From the NCBI GenBank assembly GCA_044359525.1, contig JBIKLY010000020.1:1-39537 (forward strand): a DNA stretch of 39,537 nucleotides, read 5' to 3'. The notes under the pieces were generated by a model. The model was not told where the DNA came from. It did no database searches and saw nothing but the letters and a program-made list of their open reading frames with translations. The stretch comes from CAJBIL01 sp044359525. GTDB taxonomy: Bacteria > Pseudomonadota > Gammaproteobacteria > Burkholderiales > Rhodocyclaceae. Below, one piece after another: positions 13,940 through 22,619 of this stretch. Each line of letters starts with the position of its first letter. Position 1 is the first letter of the stretch. Made by a program: the position numbers and the translations under genes.

Positions 13940-14845
13940 ATGTTCAAAACAACAACGCTTTTTGCTGCTGGCACACTGCTGGCAAGTACGCTGTTTTCCG
14001 TGCCGGTGTCTGCCCAGGAGCTGACCGGCACCTTGAAGAAGATCAAGGAGACCGGCGCCATTACCCTCGGTCACCGGGAGTCGTCGATTCCTTTTTCCTA
14101 CTACGATGATAAACAGCAGGTCATCGGCTACTCGCAGGAACTGATGCTCAAGGTGGTTGATGCGATCAAAGCCGATCTGAAGCTGGGCAAACTCGACATC
14201 AAACTTATGCCGGTCACTTCGTCGAACCGGATCACGCTCGTACAGAATGGCACCGTCGATTTCGAGTGCGGTTCGACCACCAACAACACCGAGCGCCAGA
14301 AACAGGTCGGCTTTTCCAACACCATTTTCATCATCGGTACCCGACTGATGACCAAAAAAGATGCGGGCATCAAGGACTTTCCGGATCTCGCCGGCAAGAA
14401 CGTCGTCACCACCGCCGGTACCACCTCTGAACGTTTGATCCGCAAGATGAACGAAGAGAAAAAGATGGGCATGAACATCATCAGTGCCAAGGACCACGGC
14501 GAAGCCTTCCTGACCCTGGAAACCGGCCGTGCGGTAGGTTTCATGATGGACGATGCACTGCTTTTCGGCGAAATGGCCAAGGCCAAGAAGGCCAGCGACT
14601 GGGTTGTCGTCGGCACACCGCAATCGTATGAAGCCTACGGCTGCATGCTGCGCAAGGACGACCCGGCGTTCAAGAAGCTGGTCGATGGCGCGCTGGCCAA
14701 AGCCATGACCTCGGGGGATGCCGAAAAAATCTACACCAAGTGGTTCCAGCAGCCGATCCCGCCCAAAGGCCTCAATCTTGGCTTCCCGCTCTCTGATGCA
14801 ATGAAGACGCTGTACAAGGCCCCGAACGACAAGGCCTTCGAGTAA
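13940..14845 (+). CDS. gltI: Glutamate/aspartate ABC transporter, periplasmic binding protein
   Basis: 301 residues with a signal peptide ending near residue 25 (FSVPVSAQE). The family-3 solute-binding fold follows: ITLGHRESSIPFSYYDD, VIGYSQELMLKVVDAI, SNRITLVQNGTVDFECGSTT, GKNVVTTAGTTSE, VGFMMDDALLFGEMA and YGCMLRKDDPAFKKLVDGAL. These segments match GltI/AatJ, which bind L-glutamate and L-aspartate. It is the first gene of the transporter operon under a sigma-54 promoter. A hairpin-forming repeat separates it from gltJ and could raise its mRNA stability relative to the membrane subunits. Confidence 0.94.
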   Translation: MFKTTTLFAAGTLLASTLFSVPVSAQELTGTLKKIKETGAITLGHRESSIPFSYYDDKQQVIGYSQELMLKVVDAIKADLKLGKLDIKLMPVTSSNRITLVQNGTVDFECGSTTNNTERQKQVGFSNTIFIIGTRLMTKKDAGIKDFPDLAGKNVVTTAGTTSERLIRKMNEEKKMGMNIISAKDHGEAFLTLETGRAVGFMMDDALLFGEMAKAKKASDWVVVGTPQSYEAYGCMLRKDDPAFKKLVDGALAKAMTSGDAEKIYTKWFQQPIPPKGLNLGFPLSDAMKTLYKAPNDKAFE

Positions 14846-14853
14846 GCGTCAGT

Positions 14854-14967
14854 CGAAAAGTGCGAACCACCAAGGCACCAAGAGCACAAAGTTTCACCAA
14901 GAAAAACCAGGTTTTAACTTGGTGAACTTGGTGAACTTGGTGTCTTGGTGGTGAGGCTTTTTTTGCC
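14854..14967. repeat. ACCAAGG-type inverted repeat between gltI and gltJ
   Basis: Inverted arms built of ACCAAGG/CCTTGGT-like units (about 14864–14907 and 14917–14953) can fold into a long hairpin. The same family occurs at 23581–23691. GAAAAG motifs occur on both outer flanks, but no convincing target duplication was seen. It encodes nothing. In this position it may act as an mRNA 3'-end stabiliser for gltI. Confidence 0.7.
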
Positions 14968-14987
14968 ATGAAAAGCGGGGGAAATCA

Positions 14988-15725
14988 ATGAATTACAACT
15001 GGAACTGGAGCGTGTTCCTGCAGCCGACGGGGACGGGTGGGGATAATTATCTCGACTGGATGTTCTACGGCTTCAAGATGACGATCGCGCTATCGCTCTC
15101 GGCATGGCTGATTGCGCTGGTGCTGGGCGCGGTGATCGGTGTTTTGCGCACCGTTCCGAACAAATGGCTGTCCGGCTTCGCTTCCGCATACGTCGAGGTT
15201 TTTCGCAATATTCCCTTGCTGGTGCAGTTATTCCTTTGGTATTTCGTTTTGCCGGAACTGGTTCCGGCAAGTATCGGCAACGCCTACAAACAGAGCAATC
15301 CGCTTGTTCAGCAGTTCCTTGCGTCGATGCTTTGTCTCGGCTTATTTACCAGCGCGCGGGTTGCCGAACAGGTGCGTTCCGGGATCAACTCGCTGCCGCC
15401 CGGGCAGAAAAATGCCGGTCTGGCGATGGGCTTCACGCTCGCGCAAACCTATCGCTTCGTCATGTTGCCGATGGCTTCGCGTCTCATCGTGCCGCCGCTG
15501 ACTTCCGAGTTTCTCAATATTTTCAAGAATTCGGCCGTGTGTTCGACGATCGGTCTGCTTGAGCTTGCCGCGCAGGGCCGTCAACTGGTGGATTACACCG
15601 CGCAGCCCTACGAATCCTTCATCGCCGTGACGCTGGCTTATCTGATCATCAATGTGGTCGTGATGTTCGGCATGCGCTGGGTTGAAGCACGGGTGCGGGT
15701 GCCCGGCTATATCGGAGGTAAATAG
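14988..15725 (+). CDS. gltJ: Glutamate/aspartate ABC transporter permease GltJ
   Basis: 245 residues of a polar amino acid permease with about five membrane helices. The HisM-type permease signature is present (EVFRNIPLLVQLFLWYFVLP, then ARVAEQVRSGINSLPPGQKN, the EAA loop that contacts the ATPase, and LPMASRLIVPPLTSEFLNIF). The N-terminal NYNWNWSVFLQPTG is typical of GltJ/AatQ. It is followed one base later by gltK, and an AGGAGG-like site for gltK lies in its last codons. Confidence 0.93.
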   Translation: MNYNWNWSVFLQPTGTGGDNYLDWMFYGFKMTIALSLSAWLIALVLGAVIGVLRTVPNKWLSGFASAYVEVFRNIPLLVQLFLWYFVLPELVPASIGNAYKQSNPLVQQFLASMLCLGLFTSARVAEQVRSGINSLPPGQKNAGLAMGFTLAQTYRFVMLPMASRLIVPPLTSEFLNIFKNSAVCSTIGLLELAAQGRQLVDYTAQPYESFIAVTLAYLIINVVVMFGMRWVEARVRVPGYIGGK

Positions 15726-15726
15726 A

Positions 15727-16407
15727 ATGTACGAATTTGACTGGAGCTCGATACCTGGCGCGCTGCCTTATCTCTGGCAGGGAATGAAGGTGTCGCTGGA
15801 GATCACCTTTATAGCCGTCGTCTTCGGTATCGTCTGGGGCACGCTGCTCGCGATGATGCGCTTGTCGTCTTTTCCTGTTCTGTCGTGGTTTGCCGCCGGT
15901 TACGTGAACCTCTTTCGCGCCGTGCCGCTGGTCATGGTGTTGCTCTGGTTCTTTCTGATCATTCCACATCTGCTGGAGAGCATGCTCGGTTTTCCGCGTG
16001 GCAGTGACATGCGTCTGGGATCGGCGATTGCCGGATTCGCACTGTTCGAGGCGGCCTACTATTCGGAGATCATCCGTGCCGGTATCCAGTCGGTGTCGAA
16101 AGGGCAGATGGCCGCCGCCAGTGCGCTGGGTATGACCTACGGCCAGTCGATGCGTCTGGTTGTCCTGCCGCAGGCCTTCCGCAACATGGTGCCGCTACTG
16201 CTGACGCAGGGGATCATCCTGTTTCAGGACACCTCGCTGGTTTACGTTTCAGCGCTCGCTGATTTCTTCGGCGCGGCCTACAAGGTCGGTGATCGCGACG
16301 GGCGTCTGGTTGAACTGCTGCTGTTCGCCGGTGCGGTCTATTTCGTGATCTGCTTTGCCGCCTCGCAGCTCGTCCGCCACTACCAGAAAAAGCTGAAGAC
16401 GGCTTGA
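15727..16407 (+). CDS. gltK: Glutamate/aspartate ABC transporter permease GltK
   Basis: 226 residues from the ATG at 15727, preceded by GGAGG; this start is preferred over in-frame upstream codons inside gltJ. It begins MYEFDWSSIPGALPYLWQGM. It has membrane helices and the EAA-type loop (IRAGIQSVSKGQMAAASALG) characteristic of this transporter family. It pairs with GltJ to form the membrane channel. The stop is followed by a 159-bp mobile repeat before gltL. Confidence 0.93.
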   Translation: MYEFDWSSIPGALPYLWQGMKVSLEITFIAVVFGIVWGTLLAMMRLSSFPVLSWFAAGYVNLFRAVPLVMVLLWFFLIIPHLLESMLGFPRGSDMRLGSAIAGFALFEAAYYSEIIRAGIQSVSKGQMAAASALGMTYGQSMRLVVLPQAFRNMVPLLLTQGIILFQDTSLVYVSALADFFGAAYKVGDRDGRLVELLLFAGAVYFVICFAASQLVRHYQKKLKTA

Positions 16408-16422
16408 TGCCGATTGAGCCAT

Positions 16423-16581
16423 CAGGGAAATTGCAATTAAATCCAAACCCACCGCAGAGGCGCAGAGGCGCAGAGATGACGCAGAGAAAGTCAAATTCCT
16501 ACCCGTATTTCGCTTTTCTCTGCGTTTCCTCAGCGCCCTCTGCGCCTTGCGGTAGGTTTTATGTCAAATGCGATTGCCCTG
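16423..16581. repeat. MITE-like repeat element, copy 2 (CAGGGCAAT-ended family), between gltK and gltL
   Basis: 159 bp with left end CAGGGAAATTGCAATTAAA and right end AAATGCGATTGCCCTG (inverted). Inner arms of CGCAGAGG units form a long stem (about 16451–16491 and 16512–16556). Direct repeats flank it imperfectly: ATTGAGCCAT (16413–16422) and CTTGAACCAT (16582–16591), matching at 8 of 10 positions. The ends and core match the copy at 2788–2949. Confidence 0.72.
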
Positions 16582-16610
16582 CTTGAACCATTGATTCCAG
16601 GAGACTGAAG

Positions 16611-17339
16611 ATGATTTCAATCAAGAATGTCAGCAAGCACTATGGTACTTTTCAGGTGCTTACCGATTGCACCACCAGCGTCAGCAAAGGCGAAGTCATT
16701 GTGGTATGCGGCCCCTCGGGCTCGGGTAAATCGACATTGATTAAATGTGTGAATGGCCTTGAGCCGTTTCAAAGCGGCGAGATTGTCGTCGACGGTATTT
16801 CGGTCGGCGATCCGAAAACAAACCTCTCAAAATTGCGCTCACGCGTGGGCATGGTGTTCCAGAATTTTGAGCTGTTTCCGCATATGTCGATTGTCGAGAA
16901 CCTGAGTATTGCGCAGGTGAAAGTGCTCGGACGTGGCGTCGATGAGGCGCGCGAAAAGGGCGCCAAGCTGCTCGATCGTGTCGGTTTGCGTGCGCAGGCG
17001 GAGAAATATCCGGGTCAGCTTTCCGGCGGCCAGCAACAACGCGTAGCGATTGCCCGGGCGCTGGCGATGGATCCGATCTGCATGTTGTTTGACGAACCCA
17101 CCTCGGCGCTCGACCCGGAAATGGTCAATGAGGTGCTCGATGTAATGACCGAGCTGGCGAAAGAAGGCATGACCATGATGTGCGTGACGCACGAAATGGG
17201 TTTTGCCCGTCGTGTCGCCAATCGGGTGATTTTTATGGATCAGGGCAAGATCGTTGAAGACGACAGCAAGGATGCCTTCTTCGACAATCCGCGCTCGGAG
17301 CGTGCGCAGCAGTTTCTCGCGAAGATACTGCACCACTGA
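16611..17339 (+). CDS. gltL: Glutamate/aspartate ABC transporter ATPase GltL
   Basis: 242 residues, a standard polar amino acid ABC ATPase: Walker A GPSGSGKST, Q-loop VFQNFELFPHMS, signature LSGGQQQRVAIARAL, Walker B MLFDEPTSALDP, and the switch His in VTHEMGFARRVANRV. It energises uptake through GltJK. The AGGAGACTGAAG site before the ATG lies just outside the repeat element. Confidence 0.96.
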   Translation: MISIKNVSKHYGTFQVLTDCTTSVSKGEVIVVCGPSGSGKSTLIKCVNGLEPFQSGEIVVDGISVGDPKTNLSKLRSRVGMVFQNFELFPHMSIVENLSIAQVKVLGRGVDEAREKGAKLLDRVGLRAQAEKYPGQLSGGQQQRVAIARALAMDPICMLFDEPTSALDPEMVNEVLDVMTELAKEGMTMMCVTHEMGFARRVANRVIFMDQGKIVEDDSKDAFFDNPRSERAQQFLAKILHH

Positions 17340-17444
17340 TCGGCGAGCTACGGCCCATCGAAAGCATTCTTGCTGCTGTTCAATTGCGTACGGTTGAGCA
17401 GGCTCCACCGTACAATGGTTCTGTCCTGACTCCGGATCGCTGCA

Positions 17445-19382
17445 ATGCCTGACAATGTCATGCTGAACCTGTTTCACCAGTTTTCCCGGAGGAAGACGCT
17501 GCGCCTTTTTTTTCTGCTGTTCTTGCTTTTTGCGGTCGGCTTTGGGGCCTATCGGGCGTCCGAGCGCTACGGGCTGCGCAACCTTCGTACCGATGCCAGC
17601 CATCAGCTTGATTTGCTGGCCGCCGCAATTGATAGCGAGGTGACGCGGCATGCGCATATTCCTGGCGCTGTTGGCCTCAGTCCGGAGGTTGTCGGTTTGC
17701 TTAACGCGCCACCTGGTGAGCGGCGCTCCGCAAGGCTTGCCGCCAATCGCTATCTTGAAAAATTAAATGCGCATATCGACGGCTTGTCGGTTTTTGTGCT
17801 CGACCTGGAAGGCAGGGTTGTGGCGTCGAGCGACTGGATTTACACCGACAACGTACTGGGGGCGGATTTTTCGCATCGCCCGTTTTTTCGCGCGGCTAAA
17901 ATTGGTACGCCCTATCGGCAATATGCGCATGATGTGGTGCGTAATGAGCCCGGTTATTTCTTTGCGCACCCGATTCGTGACGAGCGGCAGGACTGGAAGG
18001 TGATTGGCGTTGCCGTCGTCAAGAGTGGCATTGCCGGATTGGAGCGGCGTTGGCTGGTGCAGGATGCCCCGGCGCTGATCGCCGATGGTAGCGGCGTCGT
18101 GCTGGTGTCGTCTCCCGTGCAGTGGAAGTATATGACGCTGAAGCCGCTCTCCGGTGAAGCGATGGCAGACATCCGGCGCGAGCAGTTTGATGGCCAGGTG
18201 TTCGGCACGTCATCGCTGGATATCGATGTGGATGCAGCCAGTGATGGAACGCTGGTCAGCTTTTCGGGGGCCAGTGCTTTGCCGAAAGGCATGGCCAGCG
18301 GTAGCCACGAATTCCTGGTGCTGAGTCGCCATCTTCCGGAAACTGCGTGGCGTTTGCTGGTTTTCTCCAATCTTCGGCCGGTGGTTGCCCAAGCGGTCAC
18401 CCATGCTGCATTGGCCACAGTCGCTGCGAGTTGCCTGTTGTTGGGCACACTATATTTCAGGCAGCGTCGGCGCGTTTTGAGAACACGTCTGGAAGCACAG
18501 GCGCTTCTGGAGCAGGCGAACCATGCGCTGGAGCGCAATGTGGCTGAACGTACGGTTGATCTTTCCGAAGCGGTAGCCCGTCTTGAATCTGAGGTGGGCG
18601 AACGCAGGCGTGCCGAGCAGACGCTGCGCTCGGCGCAGGATGAACTGGTCCAGGCGGCGAAGCTCGCCGTACTTGGCCAGCTGGCAACCGGCATTACGCA
18701 TGAGTTGACCCAGCCATTGGGCGCTTTGCGTACGCTATCCGGAAATGCGGCCGAGTTTTTGCGGCGCGGCAAGATCGATACGGCGCAAAGCAATCTCGAA
18801 ATCGTTGGCAAACTGGTTGATCAGATGGGCGGAATAATCGAGCCGTTGAAAAACTTTGCCCGGAAATCTCCGGCGCGCAGTGAGCCGGTGGATGTCGGTC
18901 AGGTGGTTGCCAGCGCGCTATTCCTGCTCGATCAGCGCTTGCGTCGTGAGCGGGTAGAGGTGCGAAATGGCTGCAATGTTGGTGCAGTGATTGCTTGGTG
19001 TGATCAAAATCGACTACAGCAGGTGCTGGTCAATCTCGTTAGCAATGCGGTTGATGCCATGCATGATGTGCGTCGGCGGGTGATTGATATCGATGCGGCG
19101 CTGTCGCCCGAAGGTCGGGTGGTGATACGGGTGGCTGATAGCGGCCCGGGATTCAGTGGCGAGCAGCGGCAGCGCCTGTTTGAACCATTCTTCACCACCA
19201 AACCCGCAGGTGAGGGGCTCGGCCTTGGTCTGGCGATTTCGCAGGACATTGTTCGCGAGTTTGGCGGCGAGTTGTCTGCTGAATCGCCAGCGACTTTTCC
19301 TGACGGCTCCGAAGCGCCCGGCGTAGCCAGTGGTGCAGTTTTTGTCATCGATCTCCCGGGAAGAAGAGAGGAAGGGAAATGA
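17445..19382 (+). CDS. aauS: AauS/DctB-like sensor histidine kinase
   Basis: 645 residues. A membrane helix (about 19–37), a large periplasmic double-PAS-like (dCache) sensor region with DctB-type segments (SVFVLDLEGRVVASSDW, HRPFFRAAKIGTPYRQYA, YFFAHPIRD), and a second helix (about 315–340) lead to a coiled coil and a HisKA domain with phospho-acceptor H419 (GITHELTQPLGALRT). The ATPase domain shows N-box NLVSNAVDAM, G1 DSGPGFSG and G2 GEGLGLGLAIS. In AauS-type systems the signal is an acidic amino acid. The stop overlaps the regulator start (ATGA). The Asp/Glu ligand is inferred from the adjacent transporter and operator sites. Confidence 0.88.
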   Translation: MPDNVMLNLFHQFSRRKTLRLFFLLFLLFAVGFGAYRASERYGLRNLRTDASHQLDLLAAAIDSEVTRHAHIPGAVGLSPEVVGLLNAPPGERRSARLAANRYLEKLNAHIDGLSVFVLDLEGRVVASSDWIYTDNVLGADFSHRPFFRAAKIGTPYRQYAHDVVRNEPGYFFAHPIRDERQDWKVIGVAVVKSGIAGLERRWLVQDAPALIADGSGVVLVSSPVQWKYMTLKPLSGEAMADIRREQFDGQVFGTSSLDIDVDAASDGTLVSFSGASALPKGMASGSHEFLVLSRHLPETAWRLLVFSNLRPVVAQAVTHAALATVAASCLLLGTLYFRQRRRVLRTRLEAQALLEQANHALERNVAERTVDLSEAVARLESEVGERRRAEQTLRSAQDELVQAAKLAVLGQLATGITHELTQPLGALRTLSGNAAEFLRRGKIDTAQSNLEIVGKLVDQMGGIIEPLKNFARKSPARSEPVDVGQVVASALFLLDQRLRRERVEVRNGCNVGAVIAWCDQNRLQQVLVNLVSNAVDAMHDVRRRVIDIDAALSPEGRVVIRVADSGPGFSGEQRQRLFEPFFTTKPAGEGLGLGLAISQDIVREFGGELSAESPATFPDGSEAPGVASGAVFVIDLPGRREEGK

Positions 19383-20707
19383 GCAAAAAGCTCAAGGTGC
19401 TGATCGTCGAGGATGATCCGAATGTTCGGCTCGGTTGTGAGCAGGCGATGCAGCTTGCCGATATTGCCGTCGAGTGCGTCGCGTCGGCCGAAGAGGCACG
19501 GCGACGGATGGCAATTGAATTGCCCGGCGCGGTGATTACCGACATGCGCCTGCCGGGTATGGATGGTCTGGCTTTCCTGCGCGGGGTTCATGAACTCGAC
19601 CCGGCGCTGCCGGTGATCATGATTACCGGCCATGGTGATGTCACCCTGGCCGTTGAAGTGATGCGCAGCGGGGCGTATGACTTTATCCCGAAACCTTTTT
19701 CTTCCGAGCAGCTGGTTGAGGTTGTCGGTCGTGCGCTGGAGAAGCGTGCGCTTACCCTGGAGGTTGAAACGCTGCGTCGCAGGCTCGCGCATCGTGAGGG
19801 AATCGAAAGTGCGATGATTGGCCGCTCACCGCAAATCAGCGAAGTCCGGCAGCGCATTCTTGATATCGCCGGCAGCTCGGTAGATGTGTTGATTCGCGGT
19901 GAGACGGGTACCGGAAAAGAACTGGTGGCACGCTGCCTGCACGAATACAGTCCGCGGCACGGCGAGAATTTCGTTGCGCTCAACTGTGGCGGTATCCCGG
20001 ATACGCTGCTCGACAGCGAGCTTTTCGGTCACGAGGCCGGCGCCTTTACCGGCGCGCAGAAACGGCGTATCGGCAAGATCGAATACGCCGGCAAGGGCAG
20101 TTTCTTTCTCGATGAGGTCGAGAGTATGCCGATGCTGATGCAGGTCAAGTTGCTGCGTGTGTTGCAGGAGCGTGAGCTGGAACGCCTCGGATCTAACCAG
20201 TTGATTCCGGTGGCCTGCCGGGTGATTGCGGCAACCAAGGATGATCTTGGGCTGCTCGCGCAGGGCGACAGGTTTCGTGCGGATTTGTACTATCGCCTGA
20301 ATGTGGCGACGATCGATTTGCCACCGCTACGTGAGCGGCGTGAAGACATTCCAATGCTGTTCGAGCATTTTGTCCTGCTTGCCGCCAAGCGACATCACCG
20401 GCCGGTGCCGTTGATTCCCCCGGAGTTGCTGCGCGATCTGATGGCCCAGTCGTGGCCGGGGAATGTTCGTGAACTGCGCAATGCGGCTGATTGCCATGTG
20501 CTTGGTCTGCGCAAGGCGACTGCTATGCCACCCGTTGCAGCGGGCGGTTTGCCGCTGGCAGATGCAGTCGAAGGCTTCGAACGCGCCCTGATTGCGGCGG
20601 AGTTGCAGCGGCACAACGGCAGTCTGGCAAGGGCCAGCGAATCCTTGAAGATTGCAAAAACAACGCTGCATGACAAGATTCGCAAGTATGGCCTGCAGTC
20701 GGGTTGA
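19379..20707 (+). CDS. aauR: AauR/DctD-like sigma-54-dependent response regulator
   Basis: 442 residues in three domains. The receiver has acidic pocket E11-D12 and phospho-acceptor D55 in ITDMRLPGMDGL. The AAA+ domain has Walker A GETGTGKE (from 174), GAFTGA (from 221), Walker B FFLDEVES and the arginine-finger stretch FRADLYYRLNVA. A Fis-type HTH ends the protein (RHNGSLARASESLKIAKTTL). An intact GAFTGA loop means direct contact with sigma-54. The TTCGG-N4-CCGAA sites and -24/-12 promoter upstream of gltI make that operon, and probably itself, the target. Confidence 0.9.
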   Translation: MSKKLKVLIVEDDPNVRLGCEQAMQLADIAVECVASAEEARRRMAIELPGAVITDMRLPGMDGLAFLRGVHELDPALPVIMITGHGDVTLAVEVMRSGAYDFIPKPFSSEQLVEVVGRALEKRALTLEVETLRRRLAHREGIESAMIGRSPQISEVRQRILDIAGSSVDVLIRGETGTGKELVARCLHEYSPRHGENFVALNCGGIPDTLLDSELFGHEAGAFTGAQKRRIGKIEYAGKGSFFLDEVESMPMLMQVKLLRVLQERELERLGSNQLIPVACRVIAATKDDLGLLAQGDRFRADLYYRLNVATIDLPPLRERREDIPMLFEHFVLLAAKRHHRPVPLIPPELLRDLMAQSWPGNVRELRNAADCHVLGLRKATAMPPVAAGGLPLADAVEGFERALIAAELQRHNGSLARASESLKIAKTTLHDKIRKYGLQSG

Positions 20708-20727
20708 GGCTGTCAGGCATCCTCGGA

Positions 20728-20765
20728 CTGCGCTTAAAATACATAATTATGTATTTTAAGCGCAG
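20728..20765. promoter_or_regulatory. 38-bp perfect palindrome downstream of aauR
   Basis: The half CTGCGCTTAAAATACATAA is followed at once by its exact reverse complement, with no loop, in the 137-bp gap before the DUF2889 gene. The AT-rich centre and GC ends could be a repressor operator. As RNA it would form a very stable stem, but no run of U follows, so it is not a canonical terminator. A TAATAT at 20785–20790 may be a -10 element. Confidence 0.6.
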
Positions 20766-20844
20766 AGAGTCAGGCTATTTGTGCTAATATCGTCGGCTCC
20801 GGTTGAATTGAAAACAAGCCCGCGCATTCCCGTCAGGATCTTTA

Positions 20845-21396
20845 ATGCCGCTGCCTCCGCCCACTGCCGAACGTACCCGCATGCACGCCCGTAGCGTTCA
20901 GCTCGACGGCTACAAGCGGGTTGATGGTCACTGGGACATCGAAGCGCGTCTGATCGATATCAAGGATCATGACTACCTGCTTTCGTCGAAGACCATCGCC
21001 CACGGCGAAGCGGTGCACGATATGTGGGTGCGGGTGACCATTGATGGCAAGATGAACGTCGTCGAGGCGGTTGCCTGCACCGACGCGGCACCGTACGATG
21101 AGATGTGTTTCAGTATCCATCCGGATTACTCGAAACTGGTCGGCCTCAATCTCTTTCACGGCTTCCGCAAGGCCGTCAAGGAGCTGTTTGGCGCCACGCG
21201 CGGTTGCTCGCACATCAGCGAACTGGTGATGTTCCTGCCGACCGCCGCACTACAAACTTTCGCCAGCGACGTACGTGACAATGAGGATAGTGCGCACAAG
21301 CCCTATCAGCTCGACAAGTGTCACGCGCTGGATTCGCATTCGGACGCGGTTCAGCGCTACTACCCGCGCTGGTATCGCAGCCTGAAGACCGGGTAG
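20845..21396 (+). CDS. DUF2889 family protein
   Basis: 183 residues of the DUF2889 family, recognised by the N-terminal MHARSVQLDGYKRVDGHWDI, EARLIDIKDHDY, VHDMWVRVTIDGKMNVVEA, a Cys (ATRGCSHISELV) and the C-terminal LDKCHALDSHSDAVQRYYPR. It has no signal peptide or membrane segment. The biochemical function is unknown. The His/Asp/Cys-rich conserved positions could bind a metal, but this is not shown. It lies 50 bp upstream of sucC on the same strand and may be cotranscribed. Confidence 0.82.
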   Translation: MPLPPPTAERTRMHARSVQLDGYKRVDGHWDIEARLIDIKDHDYLLSSKTIAHGEAVHDMWVRVTIDGKMNVVEAVACTDAAPYDEMCFSIHPDYSKLVGLNLFHGFRKAVKELFGATRGCSHISELVMFLPTAALQTFASDVRDNEDSAHKPYQLDKCHALDSHSDAVQRYYPRWYRSLKTG

Positions 21397-21446
21397 GGCC
21401 CCCTCCTGCCTCAAGCTCGCAACTTCAACTCAAGCAAGGAAAGCGC

Positions 21447-22607
21447 ATGAAAATTCACGAATATCAGGGTAAGGAACTCCTGAAGAAATTCGGCGTTGTC
21501 GTTCCGCGCGGGGTGTTCTGTCAGTCCGCCGACGACGCGGTCAAGGCAGCTGAATCCCTCGGTGGCAAGGTCTGGGTCGTCAAAGCCCAGATTCACGCTG
21601 GCGGTCGCGGCAAAGGTGGCGGCGTCAAAGTCGCCAAGTCGCTGGACGAAGTGCGTCAGTACGCCGGCCAGATTCTCGGCATGCAGCTCGTGACGCATCA
21701 GACCGGACCGGAAGGCCAGAAAGTGCGTCGCCTGCTGGTCGAAGAAGGCGCCGACATTCGTAAGGAGTACTACGTTGCTGCGCTGACCGATCGCGCCACG
21801 CAGAAGGTCGCCATGATGGCCTCTTCCGAAGGCGGCATGGATATTGAGGAAGTTGCACACAGCACGCCAGAGAAAATTCTCAAGGTATTCATTGATCCGG
21901 CTGTCGGCCTGACCGATGCGCAAGCGACCGAACTGGCCAACGGCATCGGCGTTCCTGCCGACTCCGTCGCCAAGGCTGTTGCAGCACTGAAGGGTCTGTA
22001 CACCTGCTATATGGAAACCGATGCTTCGCTGGCGGAAATCAACCCGCTGATTCTCGAAGGCAACGGCAACATCAAGGCGCTTGACGCCAAGTTCAACTTT
22101 GATTCCAACGCGCTTTATCGTCAGCAGGAAATCGTGGCTTACCGCGACCTCGACGAAGAAGATGCTGACGAAGTTGAAGCCTCGAAGTTCGATCTCGCCT
22201 ACATCGCGCTCGATGGCAATATCGGCTGCCTGGTAAATGGTGCCGGTCTGGCGATGGCGACGATGGACACGATCAAGCTGTTCGGCGCCGAGCCGGCCAA
22301 CTTCCTCGACGTTGGTGGCGGTGCAACGACCGAGAAGGTGACTGAAGCCTTCAAGATCATGCTCAAGAACCCGAAGGTCAAGGGCATTCTGGTCAATATC
22401 TTCGGCGGCATCATGAAGTGCGACACGATCGCCAACGGCGTTGTTGCCGCGGCGCGCGAAACGCATCTGTCGGTGCCGCTCGTCGTACGCATGAAGGGTA
22501 CCAACGAGGATATGGGCAAGCAGATTCTGAAGGATTCCGGTCTGCCGATCATCACGGCCGATTCCATGGCTGAAGCCGCCACCAAGATCGTTGCTGCGGT
22601 CAAGTAA
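21447..22607 (+). CDS. sucC: Succinyl-CoA synthetase, beta subunit (ADP-forming)
   Basis: 386 residues, like E. coli SucC (388), starting MKIHEYQGKELLKKFGVVVP. The ATP-grasp domain is seen in WVVKAQIHAGGRGKGGGVKV, METDASLAEINPLI (Mg2+ ligands) and LDAKFNFD. The C-terminal ligase part has GCLVNGAGLAMATMD, FLDVGGGATTEKV and NIFGGIMKCDTIA. It converts succinyl-CoA to succinate with nucleotide triphosphate formation in the TCA cycle. The open frame extends upstream into DUF2889, but the AAGGAAAGCGC site and homology fix the ATG at 21447. Confidence 0.98.
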   Translation: MKIHEYQGKELLKKFGVVVPRGVFCQSADDAVKAAESLGGKVWVVKAQIHAGGRGKGGGVKVAKSLDEVRQYAGQILGMQLVTHQTGPEGQKVRRLLVEEGADIRKEYYVAALTDRATQKVAMMASSEGGMDIEEVAHSTPEKILKVFIDPAVGLTDAQATELANGIGVPADSVAKAVAALKGLYTCYMETDASLAEINPLILEGNGNIKALDAKFNFDSNALYRQQEIVAYRDLDEEDADEVEASKFDLAYIALDGNIGCLVNGAGLAMATMDTIKLFGAEPANFLDVGGGATTEKVTEAFKIMLKNPKVKGILVNIFGGIMKCDTIANGVVAAARETHLSVPLVVRMKGTNEDMGKQILKDSGLPIITADSMAEAATKIVAAVK

Positions 22608-22619
22608 GGGAGCCACTAC

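Noticed and set aside
20728..20765. The 38-bp palindrome as a standard rho-independent terminator of aauR
   Set aside because: No T-run follows on either strand and there is no loop; regulatory use seems at least as likely.
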